From Cytobacillus kochii (GTDB lineage Bacteria > Bacillota > Bacilli > Bacillales > Cytobacillaceae), in NCBI RefSeq assembly GCF_020171845.1, contig NZ_JAIVAM010000009.1:62001-126000 (forward strand): a stretch of DNA of 64,000 nt, read 5' to 3'. The stretch's first letter is position 1. Each line of letters begins with the position of its first letter. Shown here one piece after another: positions 26,716 to 35,628 of the stretch. Made by a program: the position numbers and the translations under genes. The notes under the pieces are model-generated. The model saw only the letters and a list, made by a program, of their open reading frames with translations. It was not told the origin of the DNA and made no database searches.

Positions 26716-26868
26716 TTATATTCCACCGAGGGAAGAGTCATTTACATTCTTTAACTTTTCAGCTTCTGCCTCCGAGTATGTTGAATGGTAGGGTATACGT
26801 GCATCATGCTGAGTGACACTATCGGCACCTTGCTTAATAAAGCGCTTCGATTTATTACGTTTGCCCAT
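26716..26868 (-). CDS. Small conserved-looking protein, 50 residues (yizC position)
   Basis: Read by hand: MGKRNKSKRFIKQGADSVTQ, then HDARIPYHSTYSEAEAEKLK, ending GGI. A strong ribosome site (AAGGGGAG, about 7 nt before ATG), a downstream terminator and its convergent position between ipi-like and yitU genes all support it. B. subtilis has a small gene, yizC, at this point; homology is inferred from place, not shown. The basic N-terminus and acidic C-terminus are notable. Function unknown. Confidence 0.7.
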   Translation of the reverse strand: MGKRNKSKRFIKQGADSVTQHDARIPYHSTYSEAEAEKLKNVNDSSLGGI

Positions 26869-26967
26869 TATTATCTCCCCTTAATGAAGAATATTGAAGT
26901 AGCTAATTGCTACGACATCCTTTATTTTGTACCATTTTTACTTTTTTTAAAAAGGGTAGATTTTGGA

Positions 26968-27786
26968 TTAGTGTGTTTTTAAATTTAAATAATCATTTAA
27001 GAAGATACCAATCCCATCTTCTTCATTTGTTAAGGTCACTTCATTAGCCGCTGTTTTAACAGCGTCAATACCATTACCCATAGCCACACCAATACCAGCA
27101 AAATCAAGCATTTCTAAATCATTATCTTCATCACCGAAAGCAATCACTCGCTCTTTAGGAATATTTAAATAATCACAAGCTTGTTGAATGCCAATTGCCT
27201 TGTTTAAACCAGCCTTAACGATTTCGATAATATGGAAAGGTTCACCCCAGCTACGTTGATGAATAACTTCAGCATGCACATCATTCAAATGGCGCTGAAT
27301 TTGTGTTATTTGCTCTTGGTCTGTATGAATGAGCATACTTGTTGGTGAAGCAGGCAGGAAGTTTCTTAAATCCCCTGTAGTGACTTTAGGGTTACCGAGA
27401 TTAAACATATTCATCAGTTTTTCATCATGATAATGGTAATATACATCATCAAGCACTTCCGCAATAATATTATTGAACTTAAAATCTTGACTAGCATCAA
27501 TAATGTCTCTTGTTACTTTCATATCAAGAGGCGTATGGCGTATTCCCCATTTTGGATTTGTTGGATGATGAATAAAGGCACCGTTAAAATTAACGATAGG
27601 TGTGGTCATTTGCATTTCCTTATAATACATTTCACTTGAACGATAAGGTCTTCCTGTAGCAATCATCACCTCATGTCCGGCTTCACGGGCTTTAAATAGG
27701 ACTTCTTTTGTTTTTTGTGAGATGGTTTTATTATCCTTTAATAAAGTTCCATCTAAATCAAGAACGATTAAATGTTTTTGTGTCAT
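26968..27786 (-). CDS. yitU: Cof-type HAD phosphatase YitU
   Basis: A 272-residue HAD-IIB hydrolase. Motif I is LDLDGTLL (nucleophile Asp), motif II MIATGRPYRS, motif III a Lys in VKAGLNKAIGI, and motif IV GDEDNDLEML, all intact. B. subtilis YitU dephosphorylates FMN/riboflavin precursors, so a flavin-related sugar phosphate role is likely. GAAGGAGATATT precedes the ATG. It is divergent from yitV. Confidence 0.88.
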   Translation of the reverse strand: MTQKHLIVLDLDGTLLKDNKTISQKTKEVLFKAREAGHEVMIATGRPYRSSEMYYKEMQMTTPIVNFNGAFIHHPTNPKWGIRHTPLDMKVTRDIIDASQDFKFNNIIAEVLDDVYYHYHDEKLMNMFNLGNPKVTTGDLRNFLPASPTSMLIHTDQEQITQIQRHLNDVHAEVIHQRSWGEPFHIIEIVKAGLNKAIGIQQACDYLNIPKERVIAFGDEDNDLEMLDFAGIGVAMGNGIDAVKTAANEVTLTNEEDGIGIFLNDYLNLKTH

Positions 27787-28014
27787 AATATCTCCTTCAG
27801 TTTTTTATAGGAAAAAATCATTCATATAATAAGCATTAAAGTATGGTAAGGCGCTAATAAATGTTAAACTTGAAAGGCAGTTAATATTTTCAAGTAGTAT
27901 TTATTATCTAAGTTTACACTATATTACCAATGTATACGGTCATTTGTAAAAGAAATAACCTCTTTTATAAGATGTTTACATTTTCTTATAGTTTTTAACA
28001 TAGGAGGAGACATA

Positions 28015-28782
28015 GTGGTTATTATTGATCATCAGGAATTAAAAGGTATTCCCGCTTTGCATATCGTGAAAGATGAGTTTAAATCCCAATCGCTGCCTCT
28101 CATTTTCTTCATTCATGGTTTTACTAGTGCGAAAGAGCATAACCTACATTACGCTTACCTGCTTGCTGAAAAAGGATTTCGTGTTATATTACCAGAAGTG
28201 AATGAACATGGTGAAAGAGGTCATGGATTGCCAGAGCCTGAATTGCAATTGAAATTTTGGGATATGATTATTCAAACAATTAAAGAATTACCGGAAATAA
28301 AAGAAGAGTTAGTAGCTAAAGGGTTAGTTGATGAGAATCGTATTGGTGTGGCAGGGACTTCAATGGGTGGAATTATTACACTTGGTGCCTTAACACAATA
28401 TAAATGGTTGAAGGTGGCAGTCAGTTTAATGGGCATGCCATATTATGAGAAGTTTGCTGGGATGCAAATTGAAACAATGCGGAAAAAAGTAAAGGATTTC
28501 CCATTATCAGACACTCAAGTTGAGGTTGTTCTAGATGAAATTACAAAGTATGATTTAAGTAAACAAGAGGAAGTTTTATCAGGACGTCCATTGCTATTTT
28601 GGCACGGTAAAAAAGATACGACTGTTCCATTTGCGCCAACTTATGACTTTTTTCAAACGATACAACCTTTATATAAGGACCATCCAGACAGGTTGAATTT
28701 CATTGTTGATGAAAATGCAGGACATAAGGTAAGCAGAGAAGGTTTATTAGCAACAGTTGAATGGTTTCAACGATATTTATAA
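28015..28782 (+). CDS. yitV: Alpha/beta-hydrolase esterase YitV
   Basis: A 255-residue serine hydrolase: oxyanion-region FFIHGFTSAKEHN, nucleophile elbow GTSMGG, Asp region LLFWHGKKDTTVPF and catalytic His in ENAGHKVSREG. No signal peptide. The GTG start follows ATAGGAGGAGAC. In B. subtilis yitU and yitV are close neighbours in this same order. The ester substrate is unknown. Confidence 0.87.
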   Translation: MVIIDHQELKGIPALHIVKDEFKSQSLPLIFFIHGFTSAKEHNLHYAYLLAEKGFRVILPEVNEHGERGHGLPEPELQLKFWDMIIQTIKELPEIKEELVAKGLVDENRIGVAGTSMGGIITLGALTQYKWLKVAVSLMGMPYYEKFAGMQIETMRKKVKDFPLSDTQVEVVLDEITKYDLSKQEEVLSGRPLLFWHGKKDTTVPFAPTYDFFQTIQPLYKDHPDRLNFIVDENAGHKVSREGLLATVEWFQRYL

Positions 28783-28872
28783 GAAAAAGTGATAGTTAAA
28801 CAGCTATTCCTTTTTCATTGATGACTTTTTTGTTATGATAGCTATAATATATGAAATGAGGAGTTGTGTTCG

Positions 28873-29184
28873 ATGGACAAAGATTTAAAAGAAAGCATTA
28901 TGGGCGCACTTGAACTTGTTGTTGACCCTGAATTAGGAGTAGATATCGTTAATTTAGGACTCGTCTATGATGTTACTATGGATGATGAAGGAAATACGGA
29001 AGTTGAAATGACTTTAACTTCCATGGGTTGTCCTTTAGCTGGCACAATTGTTGATCAAGTGAAAACAGCGCTTGCGGATATCCCTGAAGTAAAAAGCACG
29101 GAAGTTAATATTGTATGGAGTCCGCCATGGACAAAAGATAAAATGTCTAGATATGCAAAGATTGCATTAGGTGTACGTGATTAA
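28873..29184 (+). CDS. yitW: MIP18/DUF59 family protein YitW (SufT-like)
   Basis: A 103-residue DUF59 protein with VVDPELGVDIVNLGLVYDV and the conserved cysteine motif TSMGCPLAG. The family acts in Fe-S cluster maturation and PaaD-type roles. The ATG at 28873 is preferred to an in-frame TTG upstream because GAGGAG lies 9 nt before it. It is followed by a terminator and then by moaA, itself an Fe-S enzyme; a functional link is possible but not shown. Confidence 0.9.
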   Translation: MDKDLKESIMGALELVVDPELGVDIVNLGLVYDVTMDDEGNTEVEMTLTSMGCPLAGTIVDQVKTALADIPEVKSTEVNIVWSPPWTKDKMSRYAKIALGVRD

Positions 29185-29200
29185 TTAAGGTGTAAGAAAA

Positions 29201-29229
29201 AACAGCAAAGCATTGCTTGCTGTTTTTTT
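29201..29229 (+). terminator. Terminator after yitW
   Basis: Stem AACAGCAA / TTGCTGTT, 8-nt loop, T-run. Confidence 0.88.
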
Positions 29230-29308
29230 GTATGAATGAATATTGAAATAAATAGCGCTCCTTTGCCTTAGACAGGGATAAAGCTTAAAGTAGAGATTTA
29301 GTACTCTA

Positions 29309-29344
29309 ATTGGCATATGCCAATAGAGGATTTCATGTTATATT
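29309..29344 (+). promoter_or_regulatory. Extended -10 promoter with overlapping 16-bp palindrome, moaA operon
   Basis: ATTGGCATATGCCAAT (29309-29324) is a perfect palindrome. TGTTATATT (29336-29344) is an extended -10 element; its -35 zone falls inside the palindrome and has no good hexamer. The arrangement suggests a regulator site at the promoter of the molybdenum cofactor genes. No Moco riboswitch sequence was seen. Confidence 0.42.
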
Positions 29345-29416
29345 GGAATAAAATCATTTTACATTTTATTTATAGAAAAAGTTATCGACGTGATCGATAA
29401 GACGGAGTTGATTTAC

Positions 29417-30433
29417 ATGAAACAAACTCATATTAAGGATTCACTCAATCGGCCATTACGAGATTTACGTATATCAGTAATTGACCGTTGCAATTTTAGA
29501 TGCCAATATTGTATGCCAGCAGAAATTTTCGGACCAGATTTTGTTTTTCTACCTAAGAATGAATTGTTATCTTACGAAGAAATTGAAAGATTAGCACGGA
29601 TTTTTGTTGGTTTAGGTGTAGAAAAAATTAGGTTAACCGGTGGAGAACCCTTACTACGGAGAGAATTGCCTTTATTAGTGGAGAAACTATCTCAAATTGA
29701 AGGCTTAGAGGATATCGGGTTAACAACTAATGGCGTATTATTACCTAAATTTGCTACTCAATTAAAAGCCGCTGGGTTAAAACGGGTGAATATTAGCTTA
29801 GATAGTCTGAAAGATGAATTGTTCGGTGAAATTAATGGACGCAATGTCGGGACAGGTCCGGTGATAAAGGGAATACACGCAGCAAAAGAAGCGGGACTCG
29901 GTGTCAAAATTAATATGGTTGTAAAAAAAGGCTTAAACGATGAAGAAGTCCTACCAATGGCGAAGTTTTGTAAAGAACATTCACTACAGTTAAGATACAT
30001 TGAGTATATGGATGTTGGTGATACAAACGGTTGGAAAATGAATGATGTGGTGACAAAGAAAGAAATTTTCCAGCAATTAAATGAACATTATGATCTTGAG
30101 CCAGTTGATCCTGACTACTTTGGCGAAGTTGCTAAAAGGTATCGCTACACTGGTACTGATATAGATGTAGGATTCATTACCTCAGTATCTGAATCTTTTT
30201 GTTCTAGTTGTACCCGCTCAAGATTATCTGCTAATGGGCAGTTATACACATGTTTATTTAATGGTGAAGGACATGATATTAAATCATTTATTCGTTCAAA
30301 TGTCTCTGATGATGATATTGTCGGATATGTTACTGACATATGGAACCATCGGAATGATCGTTACTCTGATGTCAGAACAGACGAAACGAGAAAAAATCGC
30401 AAAAAACTTGAAATGTCTTATATTGGCGGATAA
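29417..30433 (+). CDS. moaA: GTP 3',8-cyclase MoaA
   Basis: Radical-SAM enzyme for the first step of molybdenum cofactor synthesis. About 338 residues from ATG 29417, chosen because it gives the usual family N-terminus and has GGAGTTG about 10 nt upstream; a GTG nine codons earlier is less likely. The N-terminal cluster motif is [17 protein letters not shown] follows, and the second cluster is [18 protein letters not shown]. The C-terminal Gly-Gly needed for activity ends the protein (SYIGG). moeA and mobB follow in one operon; moaB, C, D and E are not in this window. Confidence 0.95.
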   Translation: MKQTHIKDSLNRPLRDLRISVIDRCNFRCQYCMPAEIFGPDFVFLPKNELLSYEEIERLARIFVGLGVEKIRLTGGEPLLRRELPLLVEKLSQIEGLEDIGLTTNGVLLPKFATQLKAAGLKRVNISLDSLKDELFGEINGRNVGTGPVIKGIHAAKEAGLGVKINMVVKKGLNDEEVLPMAKFCKEHSLQLRYIEYMDVGDTNGWKMNDVVTKKEIFQQLNEHYDLEPVDPDYFGEVAKRYRYTGTDIDVGFITSVSESFCSSCTRSRLSANGQLYTCLFNGEGHDIKSFIRSNVSDDDIVGYVTDIWNHRNDRYSDVRTDETRKNRKKLEMSYIGG

Positions 30434-30457
30434 AGATTATTTAGGGGATGGAAACAG

Positions 30458-31723
30458 ATGCTAGAAAAGAGGAAGCCGATTCAGGTTGCTGAAGCAGTTA
30501 AAAAAGTAATGAGTTATAAACAAAGCGGCGCCGTTGAATTTGTCTCAATTAAGGAAAGTCATGGTAGATATTTAGGAAAAGATTTAACTGCAACAAGTGA
30601 TGTACCACATTTTAATCGCTCCCCATACGATGGCTTTGCAGTGAGGTCTATAGATACGAAAGAAGCTTCTTTACAAAATGAGGTCGTTTTTGAAGTAGTT
30701 GATCATATTGGAGCAGGCTACGTATCCTCAAAAAAAATAGGACCAATGCAAGCAGTACGTATTATGACGGGGGCAAAAATCCCTGATTCATGTGATTGCG
30801 TCGTTATGCTTGAGGTAGCGAGATCGTTTGAAGATGGGGACCAATCGTATATGTCTATTAAGCGTAGCTTCAACGCTGGTGACAATGTTTCTTTTCAAGG
30901 GGAAGATGCAAAGAAAGGTGAGGTACTCGTTGAAAAGGGAACGAAAATCAATCCTGGTATCCAAGCCATTCTAGCGACATTTGGGTATGCTGAAGTACCT
31001 GTAGCTAAAGGACCGGTTATTGGGTTATTTGCCACCGGAACGGAATTATTAGAAGTGGAAGAAGAACTAGAAGATGGAAAAATAAGAAATAGTAATAGTA
31101 CGATGCTCATAGCGCAAATTGAACGCGTTGGTGCTGATGTGAAATATTATGGTAAACTACCAGATGATTTTGATACATGTTACGAAGCGATTGCAACTGC
31201 GATTGATGATGTAGACATTCTCATCACAACAGGTGGTGTATCTGTAGGAGACTTTGATTATCTCCCTGCGATATACGAGAAACTACAGGCGGAGGTTCTG
31301 TTTAATAAAGTCGCAATGAGACCAGGCAGTGTTACGACAGTAGCACAGATAAATGGAAAATTATTATTTGGCCTCTCTGGGAATCCTTCTGCTTGTTATG
31401 TTGGCTTCGAATTATTTGCAAGACCAATCATTCGTTATAAGTTAGGTTGCCGCTCCCCTCATTTAAGAAAAGAAACAGCGATCTTACAACAGGATTTTCC
31501 AAAAGCAAATCCATTTACAAGATTTGTTAGAGCCGATGTGTATGTCACAAATGGCTCATTGATGGTGCGACCTAGCGGTGTTGATAAATCAAATATTGTC
31601 ATGAGTTTAGCAAGAGCAAATGCATTTATGGCATTGCCAGGTGGAACGAGAGGCTATGGTGTTGGAGATATTGTTGAAGTTTTTATGCTTGAAGATTTTG
31701 TGGGTAGCAATTGGCCGTGGTAA
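30458..31723 (+). CDS. moeA: Molybdopterin molybdenumtransferase MoeA
   Basis: Inserts molybdate into adenylated molybdopterin. The 421 residues show PHFNRSPYDGFAVRS, VRIMTGAKIPDSCDCVV, TGTELLEV, TTGGVSVGDFDY and LFGLSGNPSACYVGFE, all MoeA signatures. It starts 24 bp after moaA with an AGGGGATGG ribosome site. Its last 13 bases overlap the start of mobB. Confidence 0.95.
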   Translation: MLEKRKPIQVAEAVKKVMSYKQSGAVEFVSIKESHGRYLGKDLTATSDVPHFNRSPYDGFAVRSIDTKEASLQNEVVFEVVDHIGAGYVSSKKIGPMQAVRIMTGAKIPDSCDCVVMLEVARSFEDGDQSYMSIKRSFNAGDNVSFQGEDAKKGEVLVEKGTKINPGIQAILATFGYAEVPVAKGPVIGLFATGTELLEVEEELEDGKIRNSNSTMLIAQIERVGADVKYYGKLPDDFDTCYEAIATAIDDVDILITTGGVSVGDFDYLPAIYEKLQAEVLFNKVAMRPGSVTTVAQINGKLLFGLSGNPSACYVGFELFARPIIRYKLGCRSPHLRKETAILQQDFPKANPFTRFVRADVYVTNGSLMVRPSGVDKSNIVMSLARANAFMALPGGTRGYGVGDIVEVFMLEDFVGSNWPW

Positions 31724-32178
31724 CACCTAAAATTATGCAAGTGGTTGGTTATCAAAATAGTGGTAAAACGACATTCGTCACTCAACTTGTACAAGCTTTA
31801 GCAGAAAAAGACTTGAATGTCGCAACGATTAAACATCATGGCCACGGAGAACCTGATGTAGTATCAAATAAAGATAGTAGTAGACATATCGCATCAGGAG
31901 CCACTGCTACCATTGTCGAAGGTGAAGGCATGCTATTAATGCAAGCAAAAAAGCTTAATTGGACACTTGAAGAGCAGATTCAGGTACTAACTTATATGAA
32001 TCCAGATGTTATTATTATTGAAGGACATAAAAAAGCAAACTATCCTAAAGTTCTTTTACTGAGGGATGAAACCGATCAAAGCCTTATTGAGCAACTGTCA
32101 AACATCAAATATATAGTGACAAAAGATGATAACAACGAAGTGGTTATAAAAGAAATAGTGAATAAACTTATACGGTAG
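31711..32178 (+). CDS. mobB: Molybdopterin-guanine dinucleotide biosynthesis adaptor MobB
   Basis: GTP-binding protein of about 155 residues with the P-loop GYQNSGKTT; it assists MobA in forming MGD cofactor. IIIEGHKKANYPKVLLLRD is typical. The start is uncertain: TTG at 31711 or GTG at 31717, both inside the end of moeA and without a strong ribosome site, so translation may depend on coupling to moeA. It is the last gene before a structured terminator. Confidence 0.88.
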   Translation: MAVVTPKIMQVVGYQNSGKTTFVTQLVQALAEKDLNVATIKHHGHGEPDVVSNKDSSRHIASGATATIVEGEGMLLMQAKKLNWTLEEQIQVLTYMNPDVIIIEGHKKANYPKVLLLRDETDQSLIEQLSNIKYIVTKDDNNEVVIKEIVNKLIR

Positions 32179-32204
32179 TTCATTACATGATATTAGTACA
32201 TAAG

Positions 32205-32266
32205 ATACTCCCCTAAAGGTAGACAGGTTTTAAATAAACCTACTCTACTTGTAGGGGAGTATTTTA
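32205..32266 (+). terminator. Structured terminator after mobB
   Basis: Outer stem ATACTCCCCTA / TAGGGGAGTAT encloses an inner hairpin AGGTTT / AAACCT and part-pairing GTAG/CTAC. The T-rich tail ATTTTATT follows. Unusually elaborate for a simple terminator. Confidence 0.75.
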
Positions 32267-32466
32267 TTATGCATTCAATTGTTTAGAAAAATGGGGATGA
32301 ACGAAAGGAGTTTAAAGTTAAAAAGAACAGCAAAAAGATTTTTTAAATAAATAAATCATTTTTGGTTTAATTGGCGTATTTTCGGGTAGGGGTTTAAATA
32401 AAAGTCCGAAAAATAAGTTAAATCTAAATTTTTATTTAATTTGTTAAAAAAACTTACAAAAACCTG

Positions 32467-32495
32467 TTGCATTTCTTTTCAGAAATTTCTATAAT
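32467..32495 (+). promoter_or_regulatory. Sigma-A promoter of the arginine operon
   Basis: TTGCAT (32467-32472), exactly 17 nt, TATAAT (32490-32495). The rest of the 380-bp gap between mobB and argC is very A+T rich with several TTAAAT/ATTTAA palindromes. Confidence 0.78.
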
Positions 32496-32516
32496 AGTAG
32501 TTAAATATTTAATAAA

Positions 32517-32534
32517 TATAAATAAAAATTTATA
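32517..32534. promoter_or_regulatory. ARG-box-like operator (ArgR/AhrC)
   Basis: TATAAATAAAAATTTATA is an 18-bp palindrome with the spacing of the ARG box (WNTGAATWWWWATTCANW), differing only at the G and C positions. It lies about 15 bp downstream of the presumed start point, where arginine-bound ArgR would repress. A second palindrome, TTAAATATTTAA (32501-32512), sits beside it. Confidence 0.5.
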
Positions 32535-32560
32535 AATATACAAAACTAAAGGGTGACGTG

Positions 32561-33592
32561 ATGAAAGCTTCAATTATTGGTACAACAGGATATGGTGGGG
32601 CAGAACTATTGAGAATATTAAAAAACCACCCCGAATTTGAAATCTCTTCTATACATTCCACTAGAGATAATTTAGCCATTTCTGATGAATATCCACATTT
32701 AATCGGAATCATGAACAATCAATTACAAAAGATAGAGCCTGAGAAAATTAGTGAAAGTTCAGATATTGTGTTTTTAGCAACGCCCTCTGGTGTATCAGGT
32801 GAATTAGCGGCACAATTTGTGAATAAAAATATTAAAATAGTAGATTTATCGGGAGATTTAAGGTTACCAGCATCCGAATATAAACAATGGTATAAGAAAG
32901 ATCCTACTTCTGATGAGGTGATTAACCAGGCGGTATATGGATTAACTGAGTGGAATCGAGACCAAGTGAAAACTTCACACCTGATTTCGAATCCTGGTTG
33001 TTATCCGACTGCTACATTATTAGGTTTAGCTCCTGTAGTTGTTGAGCATTTAATAGAAAAAGATCAAATTATCATAGATGCCAAATCAGGCATCTCTGGT
33101 GCGGGTCGCTCTCTATCAAGGACGTCAAGTTACGCTGAGGCAAATGAGAACTTCTCGGCATATAAAGTGAATCAACATCAACATACACCTGAAATTGAAC
33201 AACAATTAAAGGTGTGGAATAAGGAAATGGAAGCAATCACCTTTACCACACAGTTACTACCAATTACCAGAGGTATAATGGCTACAAGTTATGTGAAACT
33301 GAAAGAAAATTATTCGACTAAACAGTTAGTGGAATTATACGAGCATACTTACCAGCAAAGTCCGTTTGTACGTGTCAGACCAGTCGGTAATTATCCATCA
33401 GTAAAAGAGGTAGCCGGTTCTAATTATTGTGATATTGGTTTACATGTTGACGAGCGCACAGGCCGAATGACAATTATCTCTGTAATTGATAATTTAATGA
33501 AAGGGGCAGCTGGTCAGGCTGTACAAAATGCAAATTTAATGTTTGGAATGGAAGAAACGACAGGGCTGGAGATGACCCCGTTATACCCATAA
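32561..33592 (+). CDS. argC: N-acetyl-gamma-glutamyl-phosphate reductase ArgC
   Basis: Reduces N-acetylglutamyl phosphate to the semialdehyde with NADPH. The 343 residues show the N-terminal Rossmann GTTGYGGAELLR, the active-site Cys in SNPGCYPTA, the conserved HQHTPEIEQ and TQLLPITRGI. ATG 32561 follows AAAGGGTG. First gene of a seven-gene operon. Confidence 0.96.
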   Translation: MKASIIGTTGYGGAELLRILKNHPEFEISSIHSTRDNLAISDEYPHLIGIMNNQLQKIEPEKISESSDIVFLATPSGVSGELAAQFVNKNIKIVDLSGDLRLPASEYKQWYKKDPTSDEVINQAVYGLTEWNRDQVKTSHLISNPGCYPTATLLGLAPVVVEHLIEKDQIIIDAKSGISGAGRSLSRTSSYAEANENFSAYKVNQHQHTPEIEQQLKVWNKEMEAITFTTQLLPITRGIMATSYVKLKENYSTKQLVELYEHTYQQSPFVRVRPVGNYPSVKEVAGSNYCDIGLHVDERTGRMTIISVIDNLMKGAAGQAVQNANLMFGMEETTGLEMTPLYP

Positions 33593-33608
33593 GGAGGAAC
33601 GACAAACA

Positions 33609-34838
33609 ATGGAAGCAACTAAAAACAGCCTTATTACATACATACAAGACGGCTCTATTACAACACCAAAAGGTTTTAAGGCTGATGGTATTTATGCAGG
33701 GCTTAGTAAAGGGAAAAAGGATCTTGGAATGATTGTTAGTGAACAACCAGCGAGTAGTGCAGGTGTTTATACAACAAGTTCCTTTAAAGCGGCTCCTTTG
33801 TTAGTAACCCAAGAAAGTATTGTCGCCAAAGGTAAGCTTCAAGCGATTGTCGTAAATAGTGCTTGTGCAAATGCTTGTACAGGGAAGAGAGGGCTTGAAG
33901 ACGCTTATAAGATGAGAAAGCTGACTGCAGAGCAATTAAATTTGACTGAGCACTTGGTCGGAGTAGCATCTACTGGAGTCATTGGCGAATTTTTAGATAT
34001 GGAAAAAATCGAACAAGGGATAAAATCCATCCAACCACAAGCAACAAAAGAACATGCTAATAGTTTTGCTACAGCAATTTTAACAACTGATTTAATTGAT
34101 AAGCAGACTTGCTACTCAGCTGAAATAGCGGGTGGGACGATTCATATGGCAGGAGCAGCAAAAGGGTCAGGTATGATCCACCCTAATATGGCAACAATGC
34201 TTGGTTTTGTGACAACGGATGCGCAGGTAAGTCCCGGTGATTTACAGATGGCACTTAAAGAAATCACAAACGAGACATTTAACCAGATTACAGTAGATGG
34301 AGATACATCTACAAATGATATGGTCCTTGTGATGGCAAATGGAATGAGCGAAACGGAAAGATTGAGTCCAGCTCATAAAGATTGGCCGATTTTTATAGCT
34401 TTGTTAAAACAAACATGTGAAGAGTTGGCAAAATCAATTGCTAGAGACGGCGAAGGTGCTACAAAACTTGTTGAGGTAATAGTCAAAGGTGCAATCACAA
34501 ACGAAGAGGCACAAAAAGCGGCTAAACAAATTGTTGGTTCTAATTTAGTGAAGACAGCTATTCACGGAGCAGACGCTAATTGGGGGCGAATTATTGGTGC
34601 GCTTGGGCAAAGTCAAGTACAGGTTGATCCGAATAATGTAGATATTTCTATAGGCCCCATTCAAATGTTAAAAGAGAGTACTCCCGTTTCCTTTTCTGAA
34701 GAAGAAGCGAAGGCATATTTACTTGGTGAAATGGTGGAAATTCACGTTGATCTACATATTGGCGAATGCTTAGGAAAAGCTTGGGGATGCGATTTGTCGT
34801 ATGATTACGTGAAAATAAATGCAAGTTATCGTTCCTAA
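33609..34838 (+). CDS. argJ: Bifunctional ornithine acetyltransferase/NAGS ArgJ
   Basis: Transfers acetyl from N-acetylornithine to glutamate, closing the acetyl cycle. It has 409 residues. The autocleavage site lies in HPNMATMLGF, between Ala and the Thr that becomes the nucleophile of the beta chain. NSACANACTG, KGSGMIHPN and the C-terminal ADANWGRI are family features. Ribosome site TAAGGAGG; 16 bp after argC. Confidence 0.96.
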   Translation: MEATKNSLITYIQDGSITTPKGFKADGIYAGLSKGKKDLGMIVSEQPASSAGVYTTSSFKAAPLLVTQESIVAKGKLQAIVVNSACANACTGKRGLEDAYKMRKLTAEQLNLTEHLVGVASTGVIGEFLDMEKIEQGIKSIQPQATKEHANSFATAILTTDLIDKQTCYSAEIAGGTIHMAGAAKGSGMIHPNMATMLGFVTTDAQVSPGDLQMALKEITNETFNQITVDGDTSTNDMVLVMANGMSETERLSPAHKDWPIFIALLKQTCEELAKSIARDGEGATKLVEVIVKGAITNEEAQKAAKQIVGSNLVKTAIHGADANWGRIIGALGQSQVQVDPNNVDISIGPIQMLKESTPVSFSEEEAKAYLLGEMVEIHVDLHIGECLGKAWGCDLSYDYVKINASYRS

Positions 34839-34851
34839 GGAGGAATAGACA

Positions 34852-35628
34852 ATGAAGCGTATTGTAATCAAATGTGGGGGAAGCGTGATGGATCAGCTAT
34901 CACCTGCGTTCTTTGAAAGTTTACATCATTTACAGAAGAATGGTTACCAACTTATTTTCGTTCACGGTGGTGGTCCTGAAATAAACAAAATGCTGCAAAT
35001 ACACAAGGTAGAATCACAATTTATCAATGGTTTAAGAAAAACAACGCCAGAGACGATGAAGATTGTTGAAATGGTGTTATCAGGTGTAGCCAATAGGAAG
35101 TTAGCAACATTGCTTGATAGTAATGGTTTTGAAGCAGTTGGTTTGAATGGGAGTGACCACGGTTTTCTACAAGCTGATTTTATTAATGAAGCAGAGCTTG
35201 GGTTAGTAGGAGAAATTACCAAAGTGAAAGCGGAGTTATTAGAAGTAATTCTTAATAAAGGCTATATACCTGTTGTCACGCCTATTGCTACAACAGAAGA
35301 TGGTAAGAAGTTAAACATCAATGCAGATTTTGCTGCTGCATCTGTAGCAAAAGCAATTGAAGCGGAAATGTGTATATTCGTCACCGATGTTGAAGGAGTA
35401 TTAATTAATAAACAACTCGTAGAGCATTTAGATACAGAAGAAATAAAACAGCATATTGACAGTGGTGAGATATCGGGCGGGATGATACCAAAGGTAAACT
35501 CTGCAGTGGCGGTGTTAGAACAAGGCCTTGCTAGTGTAATGATTGCTTCTGGGAAGCACAACTTTTTTAATGGAGAAGCATGGACAGGGACAAAAATGAC
35601 AAAAAAACAAGTAGAGGTGGTACAATAA
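34852..35628 (+). CDS. argB: Acetylglutamate kinase ArgB
   Basis: Phosphorylates N-acetylglutamate. It has 258 residues with KCGGSVMD at the N-terminus, FVHGGGPEIN, NINADFAAASVA and GGMIPKV. It lacks the N-terminal helix that marks the arginine-inhibited hexameric forms, so feedback inhibition is unlikely (inference). CCTAAGGAGG precedes the start. Its stop shares a base with the argD start (TAATG). Confidence 0.96.
   Translation: MKRIVIKCGGSVMDQLSPAFFESLHHLQKNGYQLIFVHGGGPEINKMLQIHKVESQFINGLRKTTPETMKIVEMVLSGVANRKLATLLDSNGFEAVGLNGSDHGFLQADFINEAELGLVGEITKVKAELLEVILNKGYIPVVTPIATTEDGKKLNINADFAAASVAKAIEAEMCIFVTDVEGVLINKQLVEHLDTEEIKQHIDSGEISGGMIPKVNSAVAVLEQGLASVMIASGKHNFFNGEAWTGTKMTKKQVEVVQ

Noticed and set aside
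29230..29416. Molybdenum cofactor riboswitch ahead of moaA
   Set aside because: None of the conserved stretches I know for that class are present; only palindromes are.
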